Of a stretch of DNA of 64,000 bases, positions 29,102 through 38,389 are shown piece after piece. The notes under the pieces are model-generated. The model ran no database searches, was not told where the DNA came from, and saw only the letters and a list, made by a program, of their open reading frames with translations. The stretch covers positions 620,001 to 684,000 of the forward strand of contig NZ_CP019607.1 of assembly GCF_001998865.1 (NCBI RefSeq). Direction: 5' to 3'. Positions within the stretch are counted from its first letter, which is position 1. Every line of letters starts with the position of its first letter. The translations under genes were made by a program, and so were the position numbers. The stretch is from Tessaracoccus flavescens (GTDB lineage Bacteria > Actinomycetota > Actinomycetes > Propionibacteriales > Propionibacteriaceae).

Positions 29102-29677
29102 ATGGTCTCCGAGAAGAAGTCCGACGCCCTCGCCAGGCGCGACGAGTCAGCCACACCGGCGCCCGTCGAGAGCCCGACCGATCCCATCGCGGCAGCCCGC
29201 GAGGAGGCCGAGCGCGCCCTCGCCAGCGAGCGGCCCGCGAAGGCCACGCGGATGCTGACCTACGTGCTCGAGGATCTCGTGCCCATTCCGGGCACGAAGT
29301 ACCGGGTCGGGATCGATCCGCTGCTCAGCCTCGTCCCTTGGGCGGGAACCGCGGCCGGTGCCGTCTTCGGAACCGTGCTCGTGTTCGACGCGATCCGGCT
29401 CAAGGCCCCGATTCCGGTGTTGGCGCGGATGCTCGGCAACTGGGTGATCGACTGGGCCGTCGGGCTCGTCCCGTGGGCAGGGGCGCTGCTCGATGCGGTG
29501 TGGCGGTCGAACAACAAGAACCTGAAGCTGCTCAACCGCACCATCGACAACCGCCAGCAGGTGCACCAGGCCTCGGTCAGCTACTGGATCGCCGTCGCGG
29601 CCATCTTGACCTGCATGGTCCTGCTGACCATCGCGGTCCCGGTCGCGCTGATCGTATGGCTCGTCTCCCGGGGCTGA
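29102..29677 (+). CDS. DUF4112-like membrane protein
   Basis: 191 residues with the family core LVPIPGTKYRVGIDPLLSLVPWAG at about residues 65-88, followed by hydrophobic segments (AAGAVFGTVLVFDAI; VIDWAVGLVPWAGALLDAVW) and a clear C-terminal membrane helix (VAAILTCMVLLTIAVPVALIVWL). Function unknown for the family. It starts 6 bases after a CAGAAT hexamer, a weaker version of the leaderless promoter seen at its neighbours. Confidence 0.85.
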   Translation: MVSEKKSDALARRDESATPAPVESPTDPIAAAREEAERALASERPAKATRMLTYVLEDLVPIPGTKYRVGIDPLLSLVPWAGTAAGAVFGTVLVFDAIRLKAPIPVLARMLGNWVIDWAVGLVPWAGALLDAVWRSNNKNLKLLNRTIDNRQQVHQASVSYWIAVAAILTCMVLLTIAVPVALIVWLVSRG

Positions 29678-29707
29678 GCACCACGCCCGAACCGGTAGCA
29701 TGACGCC

Positions 29708-31387
29708 ATGACTGATCCCGCCATGCCCAGCAACTTCATCTACGACGCCGTCGCCGACGACGTCGCACAGGGGAAGCGTGGCGGACGGGTCCAGACCAGG
29801 TTCCCACCGGAGCCCAACGGCTTCCTGCACATCGGCCATGCGAAGGCGATCGTGGTCGACTTCGGGGTCGCCGACGACTTCGGTGGCATCTGCGTGCTCC
29901 GCCTCGACGACACCAACCCCGAGACCGAGGACGTGTCCTTCGTCGAGTCGATCGCCGACGACATCCGCTGGCTCGGCTACGACCCGGCAGACGAGCGCTT
30001 CGCCTCCGACTACTTCGAGCAGCTCTACGCATGGGCGGAACAGCTGATCGAGGCAGGACTCGCCTACGTCGACGACCAGAACGGCGAGGAGATCTCCGCC
30101 AGCCGCGGCGGCTTCGGCAGGCCCGGAGTCAACTCCCCCTACCGCGACCGCACGGTCGAGGAGAACCTCGACCTTTTCCGCCGGATGCGCGCAGGCGAGT
30201 TCGGCGACGGCACCCACGTGCTGCGCGCCAAGATCGACATGGCACACGAGAACATGCAGATGCGTGATCCCGTGATGTACCGCATCCGCCGCGCCCACCA
30301 CCACCGCACCGGCGACTCCTGGGCGATCTATCCGACCTATGACTGGGCGCACGGCCAGTCCGACGCCATCGAGGGCGTCACCCACTCGCTCTGCACCCTG
30401 GAGTTCGAGTCGCACCGCCCGCTCTACGACTGGTTCCTGGAGAAGCTGGGCATCCCTGACGCGCCGCGCCAGTACGAGTTCGCCCGGCTCGAGCTGACCC
30501 ACACCGTCACCTCGAAGCGCCGACTCGCGAAGCTCGTCTTCGACGGGGTCGTCGACGGCTGGGACGATCCCCGGATGCCGACGCTGCGAGGCCTCCGCCG
30601 CCGGGGCTACCCCGCGAGCGCGATCCGGGCCTTCTGCCGCGAGGTCGGCACCACGCGGACCAACTCCCGGCAGTCCATCGAGTACCTCGAGAGCTACGTC
30701 CGCCGCGACCTCAACGCGACGGCCCAGCGCCGGATGGCGGTGCTGCGCCCGCTGAAGCTGCGGCTGACCAACTGGCCGACCGACGAGAACGGCGACCCGG
30801 TCGTCGAACACTTCGAGATCGCCAACAATCCCGAGCGGACCGAGGACGGGACCCGTAAGGTGGCCTTCACCGGCGAGTTGTGGATCGAGCAGGAGGACTT
30901 CCAGGAGGTGCCCCCTCCGAAGTACTTCCGTCTCTCCCCCGGCCGGGAGGTCCGGCTGCGGGGTGCGTATCTCGTCACCGCGACCGACGTGGTCAAGGAC
31001 GACGAGGGCAACGTCGTCGAGGTGCACGCCACCTACGACCCGGAGACAAAGGGCGGCAACGCCCCCGACGGTCGACGGGTGAAGTCGACGATGCACTGGG
31101 TCTCGGCCCCACACGCCGAGGACGCGACGGTCGCCCTGTACGACCGACTCTTCACCGCGGAGGCTCCCGGCGAGCGCACGGGTGAGGCGCTGGACGACCT
31201 CAACCCCGAGTCGCGTGAGGTGCTCTCCGGTTGCAAGGTGGAGGCGGCACTCTCCGACACCGCACCCGGCGACGTGGTGCAGTTCGAGCGGCTCGGCTAC
31301 TTCGCCGCCGACACCGAGCAGCCGATGCTCTTCCACCGCACGGTCGGCCTGCGCGACGAGTGGGCGGCGATCCAGAAGCGCGGCTGA
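29708..31387 (+). CDS. glnS: Glutaminyl-tRNA synthetase
   Basis: 559 residues, E. coli GlnRS-like. The HIGH motif appears exactly in PEPNGFLHIGHAKA (about residue 35-48). The region YPTYDWAHGQSDAIEGVTHS forms the glutamine/tRNA acceptor pocket, and the KMSKS motif is HTVTSKRRLAKLV, with Thr in place of Met. The C-terminal two-barrel anticodon-binding domain is complete (to QFERLGYFAADTEQPMLFHR). GlnRS is patchy in Actinobacteria, many of which use GatCAB transamidation. ATG follows TAGCAT by 6 bases. Confidence 0.96.
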   Translation: MTDPAMPSNFIYDAVADDVAQGKRGGRVQTRFPPEPNGFLHIGHAKAIVVDFGVADDFGGICVLRLDDTNPETEDVSFVESIADDIRWLGYDPADERFASDYFEQLYAWAEQLIEAGLAYVDDQNGEEISASRGGFGRPGVNSPYRDRTVEENLDLFRRMRAGEFGDGTHVLRAKIDMAHENMQMRDPVMYRIRRAHHHRTGDSWAIYPTYDWAHGQSDAIEGVTHSLCTLEFESHRPLYDWFLEKLGIPDAPRQYEFARLELTHTVTSKRRLAKLVFDGVVDGWDDPRMPTLRGLRRRGYPASAIRAFCREVGTTRTNSRQSIEYLESYVRRDLNATAQRRMAVLRPLKLRLTNWPTDENGDPVVEHFEIANNPERTEDGTRKVAFTGELWIEQEDFQEVPPPKYFRLSPGREVRLRGAYLVTATDVVKDDEGNVVEVHATYDPETKGGNAPDGRRVKSTMHWVSAPHAEDATVALYDRLFTAEAPGERTGEALDDLNPESREVLSGCKVEAALSDTAPGDVVQFERLGYFAADTEQPMLFHRTVGLRDEWAAIQKRG

Positions 31388-31439
31388 TCCATCCCTCCCG
31401 GCCGGTCCACGCCGACCACCATCGACGAAAGGGCCCCCG

Positions 31440-31672
31440 GTGCGAAGCCGTCGTGGTGCTTGAGGGTCAGGATGCCCATCTTGAAGCCCTGGTCGCGCAG
31501 GGTCTTCACCCAGGCGTCGACGTCGACCTCACCGGTCGGATCGAAGCGGTGAAGGCCCGCGTCTGGGCGCCCTGGTTGGCCTCGTTGCCGAAGGCCACCG
31601 AGCCGCGCGCGCCCTGGCGGCTGAGCAGGTTGCCGGTGACCTCCGCCTCCTTGTACCCGTCGAGCCACAGGG
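31440..31672 (-). pseudogene. LamG end and GH29 alpha-L-fucosidase-like fragment (3' part of split gene)
   Basis: Continuation of the secreted protein gene whose first part lies at 39687-40890. It reads LWLDGYKEAEVTGNLLSRQG (last strands of the LamG-like fold), then after a one-base shift at about 31550 VDVDAWVKTLRDQGFKMGIL and TLKHHDGF, which is the conserved opening of the GH29 fucosidase barrel. The match ends at about 31440. The rest of the catalytic domain is deleted, and the glnS stop follows within 55 bases. The gene was therefore broken independently of the transposon. Confidence 0.7.
31665..31672. repeat. 8-bp target site duplication, left copy
   Basis: CCACAGGG here is repeated at 39687-39694 on the other side of the transposon. 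Removing the element and one copy restores a reading frame through AQVTLWLDGY on the minus strand. Confidence 0.85.
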
Positions 31673-31749
31673 TGTGACTGGCAGCGATACATGGCGGGCT
31701 TCTGGTGACGCTGAGTGGCACCCAGCTCGGGGCCGGCATCGCTGGGGCT

Positions 31750-31926
31750 AGCGGACCTCTGCTCCTCAGAAGATCGATCTCGAGCTCCCTAGCCGTGGGG
31801 TACTCCTGCCGTCCGGCGCCTCGCAGTTACACGCGGTCTTCGAGGGAGGCCAAACGCCCAGCCTCAGGGGCGGAACTTCGCCCCCATGTCCCGCGGGCAA
31901 GAGCCCGACCCAGCGCAGACCGGTGA
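31750..31926 (+). pseudogene. Possible transposase (TniA-like) C-terminal remnant
   Basis: A basic, Arg/Ala-rich tail (SREAKRPASGAELRPHVPRA) ends in a TGA at 31924-31926 that overlaps the GTG of the ATPase gene (GTGA). Such an overlap is usual between the transposase and ATPase genes of Tn552/Tn5053-type elements. The catalytic part is missing because the left transposon end is only 77 bases away. Assignment rests on position and composition. Confidence 0.4.
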
Positions 31927-32663
31927 GCCGGCACTACCAGTCGCTTCATGATGCGGCGGTTCTCGCGACCGAGGATCTGCTCGATGTCCGCGACCTGATC
32001 GGCGAAATCTGCGGTGCGGTCGCGATGGGCGCCATCTATGGACCGTCGGGGACCGGCAAGTCGTTCGCCGTCGACGAGGCCGTCGCCGACCGCGCCGAAC
32101 ATGACCACGTGCGCACCGACTTCCGCGCCCGGCCGACGATGCGTTACGTCCGGCAGGAGCTGGGGCGGCTGCTCGGTGTGGCTGCGACGTCCAGCGCGTT
32201 CGATGCCGACTGGGCGTTGAAGCGGGCCCTGTCGGAACGATTCCGGTTGGTGATCATCGACGAGGCCCAATGGCTGAACCGGGAGTGTTTCGAGTATCTG
32301 CGGCACCTGCACGACGACCCCGACACCACCTTCGCCCTGCTGTTCGTCGGCGGCGACGGCTGCTACGAGGTGCTGCGCCGCGAGCCCATGCTGGACTCCC
32401 GCTTGTATGCCCATCACAGGTTCGCGCCGTTGACACCAGCCACGGTGGTGAAAGCGATCCCGACGTACCACCCGATCTACGCCGACGCCGACCCTGCCGT
32501 GCTGCGGTTGGTCGACGACACGTGCGGGCACGGCAACTTCCGCTCCTGGGCCAGGTTCACCTGCCACGCGACACGACTCTGCCAGCGGACCGGCCGGACC
32601 GTCTGCGACGAGGAGATCGCCCGCAACGCCTTCCGAACCCTCGGCGGCGGTCGTGGCCGCTAA
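31923..32663 (+). CDS. TniB/TnsC-like AAA ATPase of the transposon
   Basis: 246 residues with Walker A GAIYGPSGTGKSFAVDE (about residue 38), Walker B RLVIIDEAQWLN (about 115), sensor-1-like TTFALLFVGG and a C-terminal helical region. This is the ATP-dependent target-selection and regulator protein of transposons that use an rve-type transposase. It starts with GTG overlapping the transposase tail and overlaps the next gene by 11 bases. It is apparently intact although its transposase partner is destroyed. Confidence 0.85.
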   Translation: MSRHYQSLHDAAVLATEDLLDVRDLIGEICGAVAMGAIYGPSGTGKSFAVDEAVADRAEHDHVRTDFRARPTMRYVRQELGRLLGVAATSSAFDADWALKRALSERFRLVIIDEAQWLNRECFEYLRHLHDDPDTTFALLFVGGDGCYEVLRREPMLDSRLYAHHRFAPLTPATVVKAIPTYHPIYADADPAVLRLVDDTCGHGNFRSWARFTCHATRLCQRTGRTVCDEEIARNAFRTLGGGRGR

Positions 32664-33192
32664 CCAGGCCACGCGGCTGGCCCCTCGGGTGACGGTGTGT
32701 GTCGATCTGGACGACGACGTCGCCGTCATCCGCGGCATCCACCGCGCCTGCGTTCTCGACCGCGGGCATCTCGTTCTCACCGCGGCCCCAGCCAGCAGCG
32801 CTGATGACCTGGTCCGCGCGATGCTCATCACCTTGAACGTGTTGTGGCGGCTGCCCGCCAGGCTGCGACCCGGCGGAGTCTCCCTCAACGATGTCGGCCG
32901 AGACATCGCCGAGTGGGAGATCTCTTGGGCGCTGAGCCGAGTCGGCATCACCAGCTTGTGGGTCATCGACGCCGACCGGGCGAAACTGTTCGCCTGGCTC
33001 TGGCTCCGCCACACCGCTGAGCGCGAAGACCTGCGCCTGGTCCTGCACACCACGACCGTCCCCGATCACTGGCAAGCCGCCGCGCTGACCGGATGCCGCG
33101 TGCGGACCATCAGCCCCGAGCAGCTGCTAAACCCGCGGAACCTGTCCCTGACTCGCCGGCACGCAGGTACTGATAGACGGTCTCGCGGCTGA
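32653..33192 (+). CDS. Transposon-encoded protein of unknown function
   Basis: 179 residues, GTG start, co-translated with the ATPase. It looks like a single mixed alpha/beta domain (VTVCVDLDDDVAVIRGIHRA; ITSLWVIDADRAKLFAWLWL) with a basic tail. The position matches that of TniQ or accessory genes in related elements, but I see no TniQ motif. Its last 83 bases overlap the 3' end of the convergent recombinase gene. Confidence 0.6.
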   Translation: MAANQATRLAPRVTVCVDLDDDVAVIRGIHRACVLDRGHLVLTAAPASSADDLVRAMLITLNVLWRLPARLRPGGVSLNDVGRDIAEWEISWALSRVGITSLWVIDADRAKLFAWLWLRHTAEREDLRLVLHTTTVPDHWQAAALTGCRVRTISPEQLLNPRNLSLTRRHAGTDRRSRG

Positions 33193-33709
33193 TCCCGAAC
33201 TCACGCGCCAGCTCAGCTTTCGCCCGACCCGCGGCGGCACCGGACCGCAGCCGGTCGACCTGCTCGGGAGTCAAGGACCTGCGCCGCCCCCGGTAGGCGC
33301 CGCGCTTCTTCGCCAGGGCGATGCCTTCCCGCTGACGCTCACGAATCAAAGCCCGCTCGAACTCGGCGAACGCGCCCATCACCGACAACAACAAGGTGGC
33401 CATCGCGGTGTCCTCGCCGGTGAAGAGGAGCCGCTCCTTCACGAATTGCACCCGGACCCCGCGGGCGGTCAGTCCGCGGACGGTGCCGCGGAGGTCGTCG
33501 AGATTGCGCGCCAGCCGATCCATCGAATGCACCACGACGGTGTCGCCGTCACGGACGAACCGCAGCATGTCCTCGAACTCCGGCCGGTGCAGGTCCTTGC
33601 CCGAGACATGGTCGGCGAACACCCGGTCCACCTCGACACCGTCGAGCTGCCGGCTGGTGTTCTGCTCCAGCGTGCTCACCCGGGTGTAGCCGACCCGCTG
33701 ACCCGTCAC
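33110..33709 (-). CDS. Serine recombinase (resolvase) of the transposon
   Basis: 199 residues, GTG start. Catalytic serine in VGYTRVSTLEQNTSRQL (Ser at about residue 10). Other resolvase motifs are VVVHSMDRLARNLDDLRG, LLLSVMGAFAEFERALIRER and a C-terminal helix-turn-helix (KAELAREFGISRETVYQYL). It would resolve cointegrates formed during transposition. A second, distinct resolvase sits at the other end of the element. Confidence 0.93.
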   Translation of the reverse strand: MTGQRVGYTRVSTLEQNTSRQLDGVEVDRVFADHVSGKDLHRPEFEDMLRFVRDGDTVVVHSMDRLARNLDDLRGTVRGLTARGVRVQFVKERLLFTGEDTAMATLLLSVMGAFAEFERALIRERQREGIALAKKRGAYRGRRRSLTPEQVDRLRSGAAAGRAKAELAREFGISRETVYQYLRAGESGTGSAGLAAARG

Positions 33710-33869
33710 ACGCCGCCTCGCTCTAACCAAAGTGTCAGGTTGAAATCTAAGACCAGCTGCGGCGAGTGTCAATCAAACACGCAAGAGACCCTAACCTGAC
33801 GCTGGCCCGCCGAGTCGTCCTGACGTCAGCTTGGGGTGTACCTCAACCGGACATGGCGCCCTAATCAAC

Positions 33870-34260
33870 CGATCCCGATGCTCTTCCGCTCGCGGCATCC
33901 AGTGAGACCGGAGACGTTCCTGCTGGAGCGTCTCGCAGGACCCGACGGCTCACGGGAGTTTGGAACGTTCGGACAGAGGGACGATCATGCAGACGCACGA
34001 CAGCGACGTCGGCGGGGACGATCCGGCCGGCTGCGGCCAGGGTGGCGAGTGCCCCGAGTGCGATTCGATCCGAGCCGCACAGGATCGCCTCGATGTCGGG
34101 ATGGCGCTCCAAGAGGTCACGGGTAGCCGCCGCGCCACTGACGGAATCCCAGCCTGAGAAGACGACCCGGCTGTCGGGGATTTGGGCACCAAGGATTTGA
34201 CGGTAGCCGCGAAGTCGGTCGGTGGTGGCGGGGGTCGACTTAGCAGGTGAGCGAATCCGG
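33870..34260 (-). pseudogene. LacI-family transcriptional regulator remnant
   Basis: The frame RLRGYRQILGAQIPDSRVVF, AAATRDLLERHPDIEAILCG and SDRIALGALATLAAAGRIVP matches the ligand-binding domain of LacI/GalR regulators. The N-terminal DNA-binding domain is absent and the end (VVRLHDRPSVRTF in place of VVGFDD) is frame-disturbed. It lies next to the sugar transporter genes and was probably their original regulator. The flanks of this pseudogene (33710-33869 and 34261-34425) show nothing else. Confidence 0.7.
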
Positions 34261-34425
34261 TTGTTTGGTGATTGCAGGGGTCGCGCGTACGCGGCTGCCA
34301 CTCTGCCCGTCCGAACCATGGCAGAGGTCTGTCCAGTGAGTTCGGACGTTGCGTGGTGGACCGCAAGGGTTTTGCGGGAGGCACCTTGGCCCGACGCGCT
34401 GGTCGGCAGCTACAGAACTGCTTGC

Positions 34426-35340
34426 CTATTTGACGGCGCCTTCGGTGAGTCCGCCTCGCCAGAACCGTTGCAGCACGATCATGGCGATCGCCAGCGGGAT
34501 CACCGACAGCAGCACGCCGGCGATGGTCAGCTGGTAAAATTCGGGCAGGCGGTTGGTCTGGCTGAGCCAGTTGTTCAGGCCGAGGGTGATCGGGTACAGC
34601 TTCGTGTCCGAGAGCATCACCAGCGGCAGGAAGTAGTTGTTCCAGATGCCGACGAGCTGGAACAAGAAGACCGTGACCAGCGCGGGGGTGAGCACGCTGA
34701 GCCCGACCGAGTGGAAGATCCGCAACTCGCCCGCACCGTCGATCCGGGCCGCTTCGAGCAGGGCGTCGTCGACAGTCGCCTCCGCATAGATCCGGCACAA
34801 GAAGAGCCCGAACGGTGACACCAGCGAGGGCAGCAGGACAGACAGATAAGTGTTGGTGATGCCCAGTTGGCTGAACTGCAGGAACAGCGGCAGGGCGATC
34901 GCTGTGCCGGGCACGAGCACGCCGCCGAGGACGGCGCCGAAGACGGCCTCGCGACCCCGGAACTTGTACTTGGCGAGCGCGTACCCGCCGGCCGCGGCGA
35001 AGTAGGTGGCCAGGGCCGCCCCCACACCGGCGTAGAACACGGAGTTGAGGAACCACCGCACGTAGATGCCGCCGTCGTAGGTGAGCACCTGCTGGATGTT
35101 GCTGAACAGGGCGAAGTCGGAGGCGAACCAGAAGCCGTTCGTGGAGAACAGGTCCTGGGTCGTCTTGGTCGAGGCGACGATGACCCAGTACACCGGCATC
35201 AAGAAGTACACCGCGACGACGATCAAGATGCCGGTCACCAATATGGTGGACCCGCGGGTGGCGGTGGCCCCGTGGACCGTGCGGTGCGAGGGCCGCGTCT
35301 TGCCCGGGGCGGCGGTGGACGCCTTTGCGGTGGTGGTCAC
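34426..35340 (-). CDS. Carbohydrate ABC transporter permease (MalG type)
   Basis: 304 residues, six predicted membrane helices starting at STILVTGILIVVAVYFLMPVYW. The coupling EAA motif is EAARIDGAGELRIFHSVGLS. GTG at 35340 is preceded by AGGAGG and overlaps the stop of the upstream permease gene (GTGA). It pairs with the gene at 35337-36287 to form the membrane channel. No ATPase gene is present in the element, so a shared chromosomal MsiK-like ATPase is likely needed (inference from actinobacterial sugar systems). Confidence 0.93.
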   Translation of the reverse strand: MTTTAKASTAAPGKTRPSHRTVHGATATRGSTILVTGILIVVAVYFLMPVYWVIVASTKTTQDLFSTNGFWFASDFALFSNIQQVLTYDGGIYVRWFLNSVFYAGVGAALATYFAAAGGYALAKYKFRGREAVFGAVLGGVLVPGTAIALPLFLQFSQLGITNTYLSVLLPSLVSPFGLFLCRIYAEATVDDALLEAARIDGAGELRIFHSVGLSVLTPALVTVFLFQLVGIWNNYFLPLVMLSDTKLYPITLGLNNWLSQTNRLPEFYQLTIAGVLLSVIPLAIAMIVLQRFWRGGLTEGAVK

Positions 35341-36287
35341 TTCGACCTCCTGTTGGTCAGGCGAAGGAAGGCGAACGAGAGGATGAATGCGACGAGCGCG
35401 ATGAGCACCGCCTGGGCGGCGGCGACGTTGTAGTCGTTGTAGGCGAACGCGGTGGTGTAGGCGCTCAGGTTGGGCGTGTACTCGGAGTTGATCGCCGGCG
35501 AGACGCTCTGCAGCACCTGGGGCTCGGCGAACAGCTGCAGCGTCCCGATGATCGAGAACACGGTGGTCAGGATCACCGCCGGTCGGATCAGTGGCAGCTG
35601 GATGCTGCGCGCCACCCGCCAGGAGCTGGCGCCGTCGACCTTGGCCGCCTCGTAGACCTCGTTGGGGATCGTCTTCAGCTGGGCGACGATGATCAACATG
35701 TTGTAGCCGGTATAGCTCCAGGTCACGATGTTGGCGATCGACCAGAGCACGGTGTTCGGGCCCAGGAAGTCCAGCTCGATCCCGAACTGCGCGGCGATGT
35801 CGATCAACGGGCTCAGCCCCGGGACGTACAGGAACGACCACAGGATCGTGGCGATCACACCGGGAATCCCGTACGGCATGAAGTAGGACGCCCGGAAGAA
35901 GGCGGGCCAGCGGGCGGAAGCGCCTTCCAGCAGCAGGGCCAGGATGATGCAGAGCACCATCATGACCGGGACCTGGACGATACCGAAGAGCAGCATCCGG
36001 CCGATCGAGGCGATGAAGTTCTGATTGGACAGCGCCTGGGCGTAGTTGGCGAATCCGGCGAACTCGGTGGTCACGCCCTGCTCGCCGAACACGCCTTGGC
36101 GCGTTACCTTGGTGAAGCTCTGGGCGACGGCGGTCAGGATGGGGATCGCGAACGTCAGGATGAACAGCAGCAGGAACGGCGCCAGGAGCGCCCAGGGCGC
36201 CCAGGCCTTGCTGTTCCTGCGGTGTCGGCCCGGGCTCGGGACGAGGAGGGCGGCGGGCTTCTCGGCGCGCCGGGTCGTGGTGGTCAC
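35337..36287 (-). CDS. Carbohydrate ABC transporter permease (MalF type)
   Basis: 316 residues with six predicted helices (APWALLAPFLLLFILTFAIP at the N-terminus) and the EAA motif EAAKVDGASSWRVARSIQLP. It starts with GTG at 36287, sharing its first base with the TAG stop of the solute-binding protein gene, with AGGAG upstream. Gene order SBP-MalF-MalG is the classic CUT1 arrangement. Substrate is not evident. Insertion next to a fucosidase-like gene is due to the target site and not operon logic. Confidence 0.93.
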   Translation of the reverse strand: MTTTTRRAEKPAALLVPSPGRHRRNSKAWAPWALLAPFLLLFILTFAIPILTAVAQSFTKVTRQGVFGEQGVTTEFAGFANYAQALSNQNFIASIGRMLLFGIVQVPVMMVLCIILALLLEGASARWPAFFRASYFMPYGIPGVIATILWSFLYVPGLSPLIDIAAQFGIELDFLGPNTVLWSIANIVTWSYTGYNMLIIVAQLKTIPNEVYEAAKVDGASSWRVARSIQLPLIRPAVILTTVFSIIGTLQLFAEPQVLQSVSPAINSEYTPNLSAYTTAFAYNDYNVAAAQAVLIALVAFILSFAFLRLTNRRSK

Positions 36288-37618
36288 TAAGACGTCTCCT
36301 TCCGGATGGTCAGCCCCTTGTTGCGGAACGCGTCGATGATGTTGGCCTCGGACGCGCTGATGGCGTCGACGAGCGTGCCGCCCGACGCCTTCTTGCGGAA
36401 CTGGTCCGCAATGATGTTGAACGACTGCTGGGTGATCGGCCACCACGTCCAGTCGGGGTTCTGCTCCTTGGTGGCGGGAAGGAAGATCTCCTCGTTGTAG
36501 CTCTGGCCGCCGAAGAACTCCGAGGGCTGCTGCCGCTGCGCCCCGATGTAGTCCGGCAGCGGCGACCAGCCGATGCCGCAGTACTTGATCAGGGCGTCGA
36601 TGCCTTCCTTGCTGGTCTGCATCCAGATCGCGAAGTCGAGCGCCTCCTTCGGATGCTGGCTGTTGGCCAGGATGGCGGCGGTGGAACCACCGATGTAGCT
36701 GGAGCCGAAGCCGCTCGAACCCCACCGCGGCATGCTCGCGACCCGCCACTTGCCCTCGGCTCCGCTGACCCCCTCGAGCAGTGCGTCGCCCCAGCTTGCG
36801 CTGGTCAGCGAAGCGATCTGGTCGGCCGCCGCGGCCGCGAACCATGGCGTGGAGTACTGACCGAACGCCGTCGTCACCAGGTCGTCGTCGATGGCCTTGT
36901 CGAAGAAGCGGGCCGTTTTCATGGTGGCGTCGTCGGTCATGTTGATCACCCAGCCGTCGCCGTCCACCTTCAGCCAGCTCGCGCCGGCCTGGGTCGCGAT
37001 CGCGGTGAACCAGGATGGGTCGGCGAGCGGGAAGCAGTCGATGTAGACCTGGTTCTTGCGCAGCTCGCCCGCGACGTCGGCCCACTCGTCCCAGGTCTTG
37101 GGCGCCTCGGCGCCGACCCGCTGCAGCAGGTCGGGCCGGAAGTAGGTGGCCATCGGGCCCGAGTCCTGCGGAATCCCGTACACGCCGTCGACGAAGCTGA
37201 CCTGGCTCCACAACGTCTTGTCGAAGCGGTCCGCGTAGTCGTGGGCGCCGTAGCGGGCCAGGTCGACCAATCCGTTGACCAGGATGAACTCGGGGATGGT
37301 CCGGAACTCGATCTGTGCCAGGTCCGGTCCGGTGCCGGCCGCGAGCGCCGAGTACATCTTCGGATATCCGCCGCTGTTGCCGCTGGGGATCCAGATCGCC
37401 TCGACCTGGACCTGCGGGTTGTTGGCGTTCCAGATGTCACAGACCTTCTGCAGGTCCTTCAACCAGGCCCAGTAGGTGAGCTTCACAGGTCCGGTGGCCG
37501 GCGGGATGGCGGGTTCGGCGTTGACCGACGCGGTGCCCGGCGTGGAACATCCGGCCAGCAACGCAGCGCCCGCGGTCAATCCCAACCCGAGTAAACCTCG
37601 GCGCGACAAGGGAGACAT
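36287..37618 (-). CDS. Extracellular solute-binding lipoprotein, family 1
   Basis: 443 residues. The signal sequence has an arginine pair (SRRGLLGLGLTAGAALLAGC) ending in a lipobox LAGC, so it is a membrane-anchored lipoprotein, possibly Tat-exported. The body has the family-1 features YSALAAGTGPDLAQIEF, WDEWADVAGELRK and STAAILANSQHPKEALDF. It delivers an unidentified sugar to the two permeases. ATG at 37618 has GGAGG 5 bases upstream. Confidence 0.93.
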   Translation of the reverse strand: MSPLSRRGLLGLGLTAGAALLAGCSTPGTASVNAEPAIPPATGPVKLTYWAWLKDLQKVCDIWNANNPQVQVEAIWIPSGNSGGYPKMYSALAAGTGPDLAQIEFRTIPEFILVNGLVDLARYGAHDYADRFDKTLWSQVSFVDGVYGIPQDSGPMATYFRPDLLQRVGAEAPKTWDEWADVAGELRKNQVYIDCFPLADPSWFTAIATQAGASWLKVDGDGWVINMTDDATMKTARFFDKAIDDDLVTTAFGQYSTPWFAAAAADQIASLTSASWGDALLEGVSGAEGKWRVASMPRWGSSGFGSSYIGGSTAAILANSQHPKEALDFAIWMQTSKEGIDALIKYCGIGWSPLPDYIGAQRQQPSEFFGGQSYNEEIFLPATKEQNPDWTWWPITQQSFNIIADQFRKKASGGTLVDAISASEANIIDAFRNKGLTIRKETS

Positions 37619-37701
37619 AGCACCTCCAACGACGGTGTGGATGCGGCTGCGCCGACGCTCCCAACCGGGCGAAGTCGGCGATGGTGCGGTAACCTTAGCA
37701 G

Positions 37702-37726
37702 GAAACCAAGCAGGTGACCTAGTTTC
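37702..37726. promoter_or_regulatory. Candidate operator between the transporter operon and tetR
   Basis: The divergent 132-bp promoter region contains GAAAC and GTTTC as outer arms around AGGTGACCT. A TetR-type dimer encoded next to it could bind here and control both directions. This is a symmetry argument only. Confidence 0.35.
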
Positions 37727-37750
37727 ATTTCGGACGAGTTTGGAGGATCG

Positions 37751-38377
37751 ATGGCGAAGGCGTATTCGCGACGTCGAGGGCCCTGCGCCAAAACGGCCGA
37801 GCGGCGCCAACGGATCCTCGACGCCGCTCTCCAGGTCTTCGCGGCCCACGGCTACCGCGCCGGGTCGATGCGTGAGGTGGCCCGAGTCGCCGACATGAGC
37901 CTGTCCAACCTGATGCACCACTTCAAGACCAAGGACGACCTGCTGCTGGCTCTCCTCGAACGGCGTGACGCTGACAGTCCCGGGCAGCGGACCGGCACCA
38001 ACGACCTCGTCGCCGACATACTGGCCCAAGCACGCTGGAACCAGACCATGCCCGAGCTGATCGCCCTGTACTCGGTGCTGTCAGCGGAGTCCCTGACCGA
38101 CGGCCATCCCGGACGCGATTACTTCATCGAACGGTTCACCACCGTCCGGCGCGGCTTCGAAGAAGAGTTCGCAAAGCTACACGACGCCGGACGGCTGCGA
38201 CCCGGAGTGGACCCGCACATGGTCGCCGGTTCCATCACCGCATTGTGGGACGGGATCCAGTTGCAGTGGCTACTGCAGCCCGACCAGATCGACGTCGTCG
38301 CATACCTGCAGGCCTTCCTTGACCTCGTTACCCAGCCCGCCGACTCCGCTCTCGTTCGGGTCATCCCAGAGAACTAA
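37751..38377 (+). CDS. TetR-family transcriptional regulator
   Basis: 208 residues. N-terminal helix-turn-helix: RRQRILDAALQVFAAHGYRA then SMREVARVADMSLSNLMHHF and KTKDDLLLALLERRD, typical of TetR. The C-terminal ligand domain is family-variable (ELIALYSVLSAESLTD is usual for regulators next to carbohydrate genes). GGAGG precedes the ATG. Divergent orientation to the solute-binding protein operon suggests it represses that operon. Confidence 0.92.
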   Translation: MAKAYSRRRGPCAKTAERRQRILDAALQVFAAHGYRAGSMREVARVADMSLSNLMHHFKTKDDLLLALLERRDADSPGQRTGTNDLVADILAQARWNQTMPELIALYSVLSAESLTDGHPGRDYFIERFTTVRRGFEEEFAKLHDAGRLRPGVDPHMVAGSITALWDGIQLQWLLQPDQIDVVAYLQAFLDLVTQPADSALVRVIPEN

Positions 38378-38389
38378 CGGCCTGAACCG

